From Cyclobacteriaceae bacterium (GTDB lineage Bacteria; Bacteroidota; Bacteroidia; Cytophagales; Cyclobacteriaceae): a stretch of DNA of 64,000 bases. The position numbers and the translations under genes are program-made. The DNA lies in NCBI GenBank assembly GCA_028285685.1, contig JANQOR010000042.1, forward strand, positions 17,937 through 81,936. Direction: 5' to 3'. The notes under the pieces were generated by a model. That model was not told the origin of the DNA and did not search any database. It saw only the letters and a list, made by a program, of their open reading frames with translations. Below are positions 42,475 through 55,100 of this stretch, one piece after another; position 1 is the first letter of the stretch; the number at the start of each line of letters is the position of its first letter.

Positions 42475-43044
42475 TCAATGTGAATTTGGATTTCTTATAG
42501 TGCTCAGGTATTCAGGGGTGATGCCGAGGTAATTGGCGATGTCCTTTTGCGGAATCGAATGATAAAAGTTTGGATACTTTGCCGTAAACATTTCATATCT
42601 CTGCCTCGCCGATAGGGTATGAGTGTGCATAATTCTCTCTTGGTGTGCTACTAACGCATTTTCCATCAGAATTCTGAAAAATCGCTCTAGTTTCGGGATC
42701 TCCTCATAGAGCAACTCAAGCTTACTGTATTTAATCCTTAGTACCTGGGTTGGTTCCAAGGCATCGACAAATAGTTCTGAAGGAGTTTGTCGCAAAAAAC
42801 TCTTTAGATCTCCAATCCACCAATTGTCTACAGCAAATTCAAGTATCTGATATTCACCATCTTTGAGGTAGTAGGATCGAAGGCATCCTTTTACAACGAA
42901 GATTGTTGCTTTGCATACCTGACCAGGTCTTAACAAGAATTCTTTCTTGTCGACTTCCCGAGAAGTGATAACAGAGTTCAAAGCCTTCAACTCATGATCT
43001 TCTAGCCTTACAATTCTCGCGATATTTTCGGTAAGCTGATTCAA
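42475..43044 (-). CDS. Crp/Fnr family regulator (cAMP-binding-domain type)
   Basis: About 189 residues with a TTG start at 43044; the frame is open further upstream but has no ATG. The cyclic-nucleotide-binding-like domain (VDKKEFLLRPGQVCKATIFVVKGCLRSYYLKDGEYQILEF) fills residues 30-120, and the C-terminal helix-turn-helix is short (SIPQKDIANYLGITPEYLSTIR, about 163-185). This short form is common in Bacteroidota. The protein ends soon after the recognition helix (NPNSH), without a wing strand. It precedes the MoaF-like and DUF1330 genes and may regulate them. Confidence 0.88.
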   Translation of the reverse strand: MNQLTENIARIVRLEDHELKALNSVITSREVDKKEFLLRPGQVCKATIFVVKGCLRSYYLKDGEYQILEFAVDNWWIGDLKSFLRQTPSELFVDALEPTQVLRIKYSKLELLYEEIPKLERFFRILMENALVAHQERIMHTHTLSARQRYEMFTAKYPNFYHSIPQKDIANYLGITPEYLSTIRNPNSH

Positions 43045-43160
43045 TGAATGCCAAAGTAATGTTAGAATCTGTTCTTGCAGAGTCCGCAGGCAGTATTTCT
43101 GTGGGGTGTAATCCTAAGTTATCAAATTGCAAGGGGTCTGAAAATAATATCCAGGCCTTG

Positions 43161-46100
43161 TCATTTAACGACTACCTTGTGAATTTTCTTGGTGCTACCT
43201 TGATTAATAATTAGTAGATAGATACCAGATGACATCCCTTTCACTGGCGTTATTTTCTCATCAAAATACTCCTCAGATATGCTTGTTTGGAAGAATAGCT
43301 GTCCGGTGAGATTTACAAGCCTGACATCAAGCCCTTCCTCGCCGTTTGATTCAATACGAAGATTTATGTTATCTGGAGTTGTTGGATTTGGATAAACAAA
43401 CACGCCCAACTGGTTGTTGAGTGGATTGAAGTTGTCCAATGCCACCACCTCAGAATAATCCACTGTTCCATCAAAGTCCACCTGCTTCAATCGATAATAG
43501 CTTACACCAGGAGCAGGCCGTCTATGTCGGTACGAATACTCAACGACTTCACTTGAGTTGCCTTGTCCCTGAATAGACGCTATTGAACTGTATTGCTCCC
43601 CATTTAAGGAGACTTCAATTTCAAAGTGATCGTTGTTAAGTTCGGAAGCCGTGGACCAGCTTACAACAGCTTCTTTATCAACAAGTTCTACATCAAAATG
43701 GAGCAATTCAACTGGCAAAAGTGAGCCTCCGTCCTCAACACCCCCCGTTCCGCTCGAGAAGCTGGTTAAGTTGTTCCAGGTGATCTGATTTGCGCCAAGA
43801 TTTCTACTGAAACTAGGGAAGTCAAGAATATCGTCCACATTGGAGCCATCAAATTTTATCGGCTCAATCGTTCCTTCTGATCCGCCCGCCACATCGGCAT
43901 TGGTATATGTAAACGTCCAGTTGTAGCTGATGCTGGTTATGTTCACATCATTAAAGGTCCAATACCTCGATATGTAAGCAAAGTCAGTGGAAATATCCGG
44001 ATACTTGCTGTCGCGTAGATTGATACTTATGCTTGGAAGTGTTCCTGTCAGGGAGTTAATCTCAAACGAAGAAGGACTATATTCATCATCATCTCCAATT
44101 GGGAGATCATATGTCTCACCTGAAGCTATCGCAAAAAACAACTCTCCGGCACCATCAGCCTGGATGTAACTCGCAGAACTTCCGTTTAAGTGATCTGCTT
44201 CCGTATTTTCAAGAGTTAAGTCATTGGTTTGAAGATTCACCACTCCTGAAGTCAGCTCCAGGGAGTCAGCTATGGTAACGTTGCTTTCAAACAACACTCT
44301 TCCGCTTGCCTTGTTTACAACTACCTTGTGATAGGATTCTCCCCCAGCACCGGTAGCCTCTATGGTTTGATTGACTGTGCCATTTAACACCACCAAGCCA
44401 TTGTCTGCGGTGAAAGTTCCCTGATTTGTCCAGTTTCCTCCCAGGAATATCGGGAAGCCATCGGTGTCAAGTTCCACCACATTATCAGCTATGACAAGGT
44501 TGCCTTGAACGACGATACTGTCTAACATGAATTTTCGCCCTGATGAACTAAAAGTTACATCTTCATATGTGAGACAAGTGACGCATTGATCCCCAGCTCT
44601 GGAATATTCCACTTCTCCACCCGATACGTCCACCCTGCCAGTTCCATTTAGCGTGATGCAGTCCTGGTCTAATTCGAGTTTATAGCCATCCAGGTTAAGT
44701 ACTCCACCATCCTCAATGGTTATGCCGCCAATTGCTACATCCTCCGTGAGGTAAATGCTGTCTGTTCCTGCGATAAAGACATCATCTCCATTTCCGGGTA
44801 CAATACCTGTGACCCAAGTGCCTGAATTACTGAAATCTCCCATGACTGAGTTGGAAATATTTCTCAAGGCACCAATCGCCACTACGTCGTTATCAGACAA
44901 TTGAACCCCACTGGCTTGAAAGATTGAACCGGACACCAGGCTTAGTGAATAAATCGAGTCCAAATCGGTATCAAAATCGCCGGTTGAGCTAACAAGTAAT
45001 GCCAGCGTTGGGAAGGTCGCTCTCGCGGTGGTATCAAAGGCGACGGTATCTACTTCGATAGTCACACTACCGGGTGAACCGTCTACATCAAATCGCCATT
45101 CTCTTGCCAACTTGATGATACCTGCATTAGTAGTTGAGTTCCAGCTGGATGTCGCTGCATTGTCGTGACCAAATAGCATAAAGTCGCCATTATCAGACGC
45201 AGAAGACATACTGTTGGCGTCCTTTACAGTGAGTTGATTTGCACTTGTGGCTGCCGTATGTATAGCGATTGCACTATCTCTACCTATTCCTGCCACATCA
45301 TCAGTAAAGCCGGCATTATCATAGAGGTCATTGGCATTAGTAATACCATACCTTTCCCCCAGGTATGTCTCCACGATTTTTCGTTGTGCAGAATTGAGCG
45401 TTGAATTGTAAAAGATGATTTCAGCTATATCTCCGTTAAAATGGGAGCCAGCTGAGGTAGAGGAACCTATGAAGCTATTCGCTGCGATATCGGTTTGTGT
45501 GTAGGTAGAGGTGTTGTCATCAGAGCCATCGATTCTCATTTCGGCATTGCTGGATCCGGATTGCAATGAATACTGATAAATTGCGGCACTGGTTCCGGTA
45601 AACTCCGTTCCTTGATTCCCACTGTCATCGGTATATCCAAAGCCTAGCTCGTGGCCTAGTACCAACCCGCCTTGCGTAGAGAACACTTGCTGGGCACTTG
45701 TACTTGATGTTTCATAGACCATAAACACATCATAGTCGCTTACACCCGAAACAAAAGGATCAATATCGAACGCGTCCGTTGATCCGTCAAATGTTACCGT
45801 AGATTGATTGTTGAAATTTGAATTGCTTGAATTCAATGTCGGTGTATTGATGACAGTCGCGTCATAATTGTTCCCGGAGGTATCTGCCCAAATGGTGTTA
45901 AAGTTATCCGCTCTCAGCCACAGCAGATTGCTGGTATTGTTCCCAACTCCACCAGGTCCGGTAGATCCTAAATCATCATTGTCAAGAATGGTATAGTCAA
46001 ATTGTGTATTAGTGCCAAGAGTAGCATTGGTTGGAGTTGCAAGCGTGATTGTCACCACTTCACCTGTTTCTGCCAGCCCATCGTCATTGACAGTTAACAA

Positions 46101-49100
46101 TATGGATGTTTCTGTTTCACCAGGGTCCAGAGTAACAGAGCCATCCGCCAGGTCAAAGTCAGTGCCTTGGGTGGCATTGGTACTTGAAACGGAATAGTTG
46201 ACTTTGGTTGTGTCACCTGAGGCAGCGCTTAATTCCACATCAATCTGGACGGGAGAAACTGATTCCTGACCAAAAGCAGATGTTTCAGCAAACTGAATTA
46301 CAGGTGCTGTATCGTCATTGGTGACTGTGTATGTCACTTCGTTGATTTCTCCAACATTCACATTCGCTCCCGATAATCTGAATATAATTGTCTCGGAAGA
46401 TTCGTAGGCTGCATCATCGGTAACTTGTAACTGGAAGGTAACTGTGGAATCGCCATTCGGAATGTACAAAGTGTCAGCTGAAAAGGCTCCCAGCGTATCG
46501 TAATCAACAGTGAAAGTAGCTGTGCTGGATGCTCCGATGCTAATTATCGCATATGTAGTTCCGTCACTTTGAACAGTGTCCATGCCATCATTCGTGAGTA
46601 GGAAAAGTTGTACCGCTACTGAGTCCGCGTCAACACCGTTCTCAGCAAAAGTGGAGTCGGCATATGCAAAATTGATCTTCCGATCACTGTCGTTATCATT
46701 GATCGTATAAGTGTGCATCACGTTCGTTCCCAATGATACATTGGAAGATGGATTTGCCAGGGTTACTTCGACTGTCTCTGAAGTTTCTAGAGAAACATCG
46801 TCGATAACTCCCAGATCAATATCAGCAGAAAGATTGCCGGGCGCGATGTTGAGTGTACCATCGGCAAGAAGGTAGTCGACATTACCCCCCGTTGCGGTAC
46901 CCCCTGTGGCCTCATAATCCACAGTCACAATTTCATCTCTGGTGAAATTCAGGGAGACTTCTATTTTAGGATTCGTAAATGCTTCTGTACTGTCAGAGGC
47001 AGTTAGTGTAAACTCAACTACCGGTTTGAGCACTCCAATGGTCAGATAGTCTCCTTCGTTAATAGCAAGTGGATCGGAGACATACAATCCCGATGTTGCC
47101 GAGAAATCCAATTGACCTATAGTGGCTCCGTTATTGAAGTCTCCATCAGAATCAACATATATGGCATATTGAGTAAACCCATTCTCTGGTGTTGGCAAGT
47201 TGTTTACATCGACTTTGAAAGTGACAGTCCCAGGATTACCCACTGTGTCGATTCTCCACTCTCGAGCTATTCTCCGTACATTATCACCGGATAGGGGTGC
47301 TTCAAATGTGGTCCAGGAGAGCTTGTCACCGTTATCGTGTCCAATGAACACAAACTCGGCGCTGTCAAGGTCATTTGGGTTGCTGATCAGAAGCAAACTG
47401 TCCGACATTGCCTCCAGATGCTGTCCTTGATTGCCAGCATCTCCCACACCAACTACATCATAATAGAAAATGCCCTGATAATTGTATAGATCGTTAGCAA
47501 TTGTAAGGTCGTATTTGGCAGCCAGGTAATTCTCAACAATAATGCGCTGTGCTTCATTGATTGGATTATTGTAGATGATAATTTCGGAAATGTCACCTGC
47601 AAAATCAGAGGCAGCAGCACCGGTATATCTGTTCGCGATACTCAGATTGTTGGCAATGGACATCACTGAGAAGTTGTTGTCAGAACCGACAGAAGTTCCA
47701 TCTCTGTAGACTTCTGCAGAATTACTTTCCTGTATGTCAAACATCCAGGTGGATATGTTATCGGCTGTCGAACCTTGAGTAGTGATATAGTCCGTGTCAT
47801 TGAAGGCGTACAAGCCTGCGTCACTGTTGCTGAGTCTAAATATACCGTTACCAGCAGTGTTATTTTCCAGTAGATAATCTCCGGAAGTCTGATTGCTGAC
47901 TGCCATCATGGTGTAGTTGCTTAGCGAGTTGCTGAATCCAGTAGGAGCTGTAAAGCCAAGTTGGCTGTTGCTGATGTTTATGGTAGGCCGGTTGTTTAAC
48001 CCATCGGCATCATAAGTCGGCTGGGTGCCAGTCGATGTAAAAACGTAACTGTTCCCGGAGTTGTCAGTCCACGAAGAAAGGGATGATGCATCCGATGGAT
48101 CAGTGCCCGATCGGCCATTGATATTGAAGGCATCCAACCACAGCAGATTATTTTCATTGTTTCCCACTCCGCCGGGACCATAAAAACCAGATAACGCATC
48201 ATTATCTGAAATAGTAACTACGACGGTATCTGCCTGATCCAGCACCACATTGCTTCCTGAAATTCCGATCGTCAACGTTTCTGCAGATTCTTCTATATCA
48301 TCATCGGTAAGAGCCACATTAATTGTGGCGAACTCATTTCCAGCAGTAATAGTCACTGAACCATCAGCCAACGTATAGTCTGTTCCTCCACCTGTCGCGG
48401 TACTCTTCGTACCATCTACCGCGTAATTAACAACTACATCTTTTCCTGCAATATTGTCCAACTCAACAACTACGGCTGCAATACTTCCGCCCTCATCTAT
48501 GGTTATCGTGGTGTCTTGAAGACTGGCTACCACATCAGTATCATTATCAGTTATCTGATACACTAATGATGTGGTGTCACCCAATCCAGCATTTGTTGGG
48601 GACGATAAGGAAAAAATGATAGATTCCAGATCTTCGTCAAGAACATCATCTAATATCACAACCAAAAGACTGTCACTGGTTTCGTTTGCTTGAATCTGTA
48701 TGGTGTCAGTCGCAAAAGTGAAATCCGGTGCGGGGCTTGCCTCGGCAGTACCGCCAGTGACATTCATAAGTACTGTTGTTACATTGGTATCATCGATGGA
48801 GTCTAGTTGAACCACCAGGTAGACCGAATCAACAGATTCGACGTTAAGGATTGAATCCATGGCAAACTGGACATTTCTGAAGTTATCGTCATCTTGAATC
48901 GTATATGTATGAACAGAATCTGCGCCTAGCGTTACTCCAGTGGGTGGATTGCGAAGCGTGATCTCGATGGTCTCGTCGCTCTCAATAGCTGAGTCGTTGA
49001 TGATACCTAGTGGGATATTCGCGGTTGTTTGACCGGCGATGATTGTCAATGTACCCAGAGAATCAAGGGAGTAATCCACATTATTTCCCGATGCAGTCCC

Positions 49101-52100
49101 TCCAGTAATGACGTAATCAATTACAATGTTTTCATCGGAAGACAGGCTCAAGTCGACCTGTATGTTCGTAGCTTGGCTCTCAAAGTCACTTGCACTTACC
49201 TGGTTGAAATCAACTGATCGGGTCACAATCCCGATAGTGAAATAGTCACCTGAATTGACATTAACATCTGACGCCTTGTATTCTCCATCAACCAGAGTAG
49301 TGGAGTAAGAAGTAGCACCCGAGCTGAAATCGCCGTCCGAATCAACGATTACGATGTAGTCTTCATTTCCAACGGGCTTAGCGGGAAGGAATGTAGTATC
49401 GATCGCGACTGTGATCGTACCTGGTGTTCCCGTAGTATCAACTCTCCATTCTCTTGTGGTTCTCAATATTCCGGTACCTGGAATGTCGCTTCCTGACCAG
49501 GTACCTATGTCTGCATTGTCATGACCAAACAATACGTAATCTCCATCACCCAATTGACTAGCATTACTTATTGTCAAAACTCCCGCGCTCGCAGCTACGT
49601 GTTCATTACTTGCATCTTCTCTTCCAATTCCCGCAACTTCTGTACCGTGAGTTACATTAAAATTGTAAAGGTCGGTATCAATCGATAGGTTGTATTTGGC
49701 AGCGAGGTAGTTGTTTATGATATTGAACTGAGCAAAATTTAGCGAGTTACTAAAAACGATGAACTCGGCAATATCACCCTGGAAAGCATCAGTTCCAGTT
49801 TTTCCCAGGTAAAGATTATAGATTGTTTGATTGGTAAGGTTGTTGGCAGCTGGCGGATCAATGTTTACAATCTCGAGGTTATTTCTTCTTATAACGATGG
49901 TGTCAGCATCTGCCATGTGGGAGAATATGTTGAAATCGCCAACCCATCCAAGGTTGTATGTAGCTGAGCCTGTTGAGCCCGAGAGGTCAAATACCGCATT
50001 TCCCGAGCCATTCGGAATGCTTGCACTTATGTTATTAGATCCATCGACAAGGCCTGTTTCCGCATCATCCGTGGCATATGCATAGGAGGCTTGATTGATA
50101 TTGTCTGCCTCAGTCACGACAAAGATGGTAAGCTCACTTCCAGGGAAACTTACAGCCGACAATTTGTCCGTTGTGACCAGTGCATCATCGACATTTTCAA
50201 AACTTACGGCTTTGTGTCCATTTACTGCATTATCTACCAGGCTAGGCGCAGTGGTTGTTGTGGTCATCGTGTAGTCCAGGCTGATATTTTGGACTTCATT
50301 TGACCAACTTGTGATTGTTGACCCCGAAGCTGAAGCAGAATCGGCGATTAACCATAGCTTCAGAAAGCCCTCACCGCCATCATTTGTTACATCTCCAACT
50401 CCTCCAGGCCCTTCGAAGCCCAAATCGTCGTTGTCCTTAAGGGTAATTGTATGGATTGAATCTGCACCAAGTGATCCATTCACTGGATTATATAGCCGTA
50501 CAACCACAGTTTCCTCACCTTCAATATCGGGATCATCAATAGGCTGAAAGGAGATATTTTTTGTCAATGATCCCGCGTTTATTGTCAGTGTACCTGAAAG
50601 TGTCACAAAATCGTCGCCACTTGTTGCTGTACTGGATTTTACTTCATAGTCGACTGAGGCATTATTTCCTGATTCCACATTTAGCCCCACAGTAATACCA
50701 AAAACACTTGATCCCTCATTCACTGTTGAAAGGGTGTCAATGAATGCGATGGTTGGTCCATCGTCATCATCTTCGATCGTGAAGGTGGATGAAGAGTTCG
50801 TGCCTACTTTGGCGTTAGTACTCGGCTTGGACAGGGAAAAGGTGAGGGTCTCATTGTTTTCATCCAACAGGTCGTTAACTACCGAAAATGAAAAGCTGGC
50901 ACTCTGCTCTCCAGCGGCAATCTTGACCGAGTCGCTTGTAAATGTGAAGTCATCATCAATTGTGGCCGTTCCCCCTGAGACGTCATATTCGACAGAAGTT
51001 TGACCAGTCAAATCGACCGGGCTTATCGCTACGGTCACATCAATAACTCCTGCTGTCTCTAAAATCTGGTTTGCATTGGTGGTGTCTTGCGTATCAACTG
51101 AATAAAAAGTACCCGGAGTATTTTGGTTACTAAATTCAGCCTGATGAAATTCGAGGGTTCGTCGACCTGCATAGATTCTAAACTCATCCAGCTGCCCATC
51201 AAATTCGATACAGTCAAGAAGAGACCCGACCTGTGTGTATTCTGCGAAGCAGGCGCCCAGTCTGAAATTATTTCTTGGGGAAAAGGCACCATCAACACTT
51301 GTCGTATTTGTAACTCGAGTTGATCCACCCTCATAAATGACATGTTCGTTGTCGTTCCATCCACCTGTGACGGTAACAAAAGTCCAATTGCCGTTCGTTG
51401 GAGCTGTTCCATAAGAGGCCTGGACATCTGCATCATTAGCTGATTCATAATACCATCTTTGACCCGTGGAGGCAAAATCAAAGAAGAAATATTTACCTCC
51501 TGAGCTGTTGCCCATGTCATAGATAATCTCCCTGTTAGCATCGACACCATCTGGATTGTACCAAAAGGATATTGTGAATTCTCCTGAGGTAGGCACTACG
51601 TCACTATTCAAGTCTATAAAATCGTCGTTGCCATCGAAGTCCCTCCCGCGTCCTAGCAATCCGTCAACATCAGTCGTCTGGTTATCTGTGCCGTTGAAAT
51701 TATTGGAAGAGGCGTCGTCAACCCCATCGTCAAAGTGCCAAACTCCATTGTAGTCGGACCATACTGAAGTTGACGAATAGTCTATGTCAATGTTCGAGTT
51801 GCCATAGTAAAAGTCAAGTTCTGTATCTACTGAAGAACTTAATGTTGGTATTTTCACCCAGACCACAAACTCCCCACTTGTGGAATCAAAATACTCCAGG
51901 TCATGCTCCAACCATGCTAGCGAATCACCTAACGTAAAGCCGATATCGTACCCATTTGGATGTTCGATGTTGCCTCCTTGACCTACTGATCTAAGACTGT
52001 CATTTGTGATTGTAAAATAGAAAGGGAAATCAGTTAAATCTGCGTTCACCTCGCTGGATTGAATCGTTATCCTTTTCTTATAGCCATAGTCCGTAAGTGA

Positions 52101-55100
52101 CCTGAATTCAATGATTCGTGTATTATCGTCGTCAGTAATTGTATAGGTAAACACGGAATCAGCTCCCAGCACCGTTCCACTCGGGGCATCGCGTAAGGTG
52201 AATTCAATGGTCTCGTCACCCTCCAGCTCGGACTCATCAATAATGCCTGGATCGAGAAATGCAGAGGTCTGTCCTGCAAAGATGGTTATCGAACCAGTAT
52301 TTGCGACGGAGTAGTCGGATCCCTGTGTAGCAGTACCGTCGGTGACCGCATAGTTCAGAGATATGTTTTCCTCTGCCGCTACATTGAGAGAAACTTCAAG
52401 AGAGGTAGAAGAGGTCTCTAAGCCTTCAAAAGAAGTGCTTGAAAAATTTATTGTGCGGATGATGATACCAATCGCCACATAGTCACCAGTACCAACATTT
52501 ACGAGTGAGGCCTGGTAAGACCCATCAGACAGAATCGTACTGAAAATTTCGGAATCAGAATCAAAGGTTCCATCATCATCAACAATTACAACGTAATCGA
52601 TGTATCCAGACGTTTTGCTTGGCAATTGCGTTGTGTCAATCGTTACTGTGATTGAGCCAGGGCTTCCTGTCGTGTCAAACCTCCAAAGCCTTTCCAGCCG
52701 CCGTATGCTGTCAGCTGGGACGTTTGAGTTAATCCAACTATCTGTAGCTCCCCCATCATGACCGAAAAGAACATATTCATTATTTCCTAAATCACTTGCA
52801 TTGCTAATAGTGATGGCTCCTGCTGAAGCGGCAACATGCGTATTTGTTGCATCGACCCGACCGATTCCCGCAACCTCCAGGCCGTGGGTGCTGTTGAACC
52901 CAAACAGATCATCGTCCGCGTCCAGGGAAATGTCATACTTGGCCGCTAAATAGTTATTTACAATATTGACCTGAGCATCATTAAGAGGACTGGTATACAT
53001 GATGTACTCGGTAATATCGCCCCTAAATGGGTCATCGGTATTCCCTTCACGACCTAGGTAGAAATTGTAGCTTGAATGGTTTCTGAAGTTATCCCCATCT
53101 GAAACACTACCACCGGTTGGGATGTTGTTGTTACGCTGAGAAACAATAGTGTTTGCGCCAGCATCAACAAGGAAATTAAAGATTTGGAAATTTCCATTGG
53201 CCCAGCCGGCGTCAAAGGAATAGGAGAGTTGCGCCCCCGTACTTCCAATGTCGAATACTACATTTCCATCGTCCGGAATGGCACCCGAGACCCTGGGATC
53301 TGTTGGCACATCTGCCGTTCCCGAAGTTGCTGTGGTGAAAGCAAATGACTCCTGGTTAGTATCATCAGGTCTATTAACAATGAAGATGGTCGTTTCATTG
53401 AATGGAAAATAACTGGCACTTAAGGCCGAGGATTCCAGGTAGTCGTTGACAGCTGGAGCAAAGCTTATTTCCGCATGGTCATTTACTACACTGTCATTCC
53501 GAACCGGTGCTGTGCCTCCAGGTGTCATGTCCAACTCAGAAATGGCTACTTGGTTTGGCCAGCTTGTCACGTTATTTGAGCCATCAACAGAGGCTGAGTC
53601 CGCAATGAGCCACTGAACCAAGAAACCAGATCCGTCAAGATTGCCAACACCACCTGGTCCATCTATTCCCACATTGTCATTGTCATTTATGGTGACAACG
53701 ACAGAATCCGCATCTGTGTTGATAGTCCCGGCTGTCGGATTGGAAATGTCAATCTGGAGTGTTTCCGGTGATTCGATATCACTGTCATCTATGATATTAA
53801 GTAAAAAAGATCCATTGAGACTTCCCTGACCTATAGTCACCGAACCATCTGAAAGAATGTAGTCGCTTCCGGAACTTGCAATACTACTTGAAACAGAGTA
53901 GTCGACGCTAATATCTTGTCCAGCCACCGCCGAAAGAGAAACACCAATCTCCAGAGATCCTGATCCCTCGTTAACTTCAGCGGATGTGTTGATCAAATCA
54001 ATGATTGGATCATTGTCATCATCATTAATCGTGTACGTAAACGAAGTGTTGGACCCCAGATTAGCGTTGGTCGGGGAGAATAGGGAAATAGTAAAGGTCT
54101 CATTGACTTCCTTTAACAAGTCGTTGGTGATGTTCACAGTGAATGTTGCCGTACTATCATTAGCTGGAATTGAAACCATAGTCCCGGAAACAGAGTAGTC
54201 CGTGTTTTCAACAGCGGTTCCGCCGGTTACCTGGTAGTTCACCGTCGTCGCAGCATCGGTATCCACATTGCTAACACCTATTGTGATGTCTATGGAAGCA
54301 ACAGATTCATCGAGTGTGCAATTGTCGGATTGCTCATCTCCCAACGTATAGAATTCGCCCGGATTACCTTGATTCCGCAAATTGGTAGTGTGCTCTGCGA
54401 GAGATATCTGCCTGTTGATGATCCTTAGTTCATCAAGCGACCCAGTCAGATTTGTGTTTTCATGGATGTAATTAATGTTTGGGCCACCAATTCTAATTGG
54501 TGAGGTGGGTGAGAAAGGGCCGTCCAGAAGCGTAATATTTAATGCACTCTCGTTGTTTACATATAGCTGATGGCTGGCAGATTCCCATCTTCCGGTCAGA
54601 GTGACCAGATTCCAGGCACTTGTGTTAGGCGCCTGGTTCAGTGTTAGCTGCATATCGTCATCAATCTCATCTTCAAAGAAGTAGCGTTGACGTGACCCGT
54701 TAAAGTCATAGAAAAAATACCTGTCGGCCGCTTCCCCAGTTCCTAGTGGTGCTCTGTCTTCAACAGCATCGAATACGACTCCGGGTGTAGAACTAGGATT
54801 GAACCAAAATGTAAAAGAAAATTCTCCCGATGTGGGAATGGCCGTATTGCTGATTTCTATTACCTCATCATCAGTGCCCGGAAAGTCCAGCGAGGTCCCT
54901 ATGAGGCCACTTGTCGTAAATGTCTCAGAACTAGCTGTGACAGCAGTGGCATCAAAAGTGGCATTCCCCTGATCGTTGGCAATTGTGTTGTCAAAGTGAT
55001 AAACTGCGGTGTATTCAGACCATACGTTGGTGGTGGATGGGTCGACGGTAATATCTGAGTTACCATAGTACATAACAAGTTCAGTATCCACCGAGGTACT

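Noticed and set aside
51059-51550. A 163-codon frame in the giant surface-protein gene, and other long opposite-strand frames there
   Set aside because: Low-complexity, serine/threonine/aspartate-rich coding sequence opens alternative frames; the main frame is uninterrupted over 13.85 kb.
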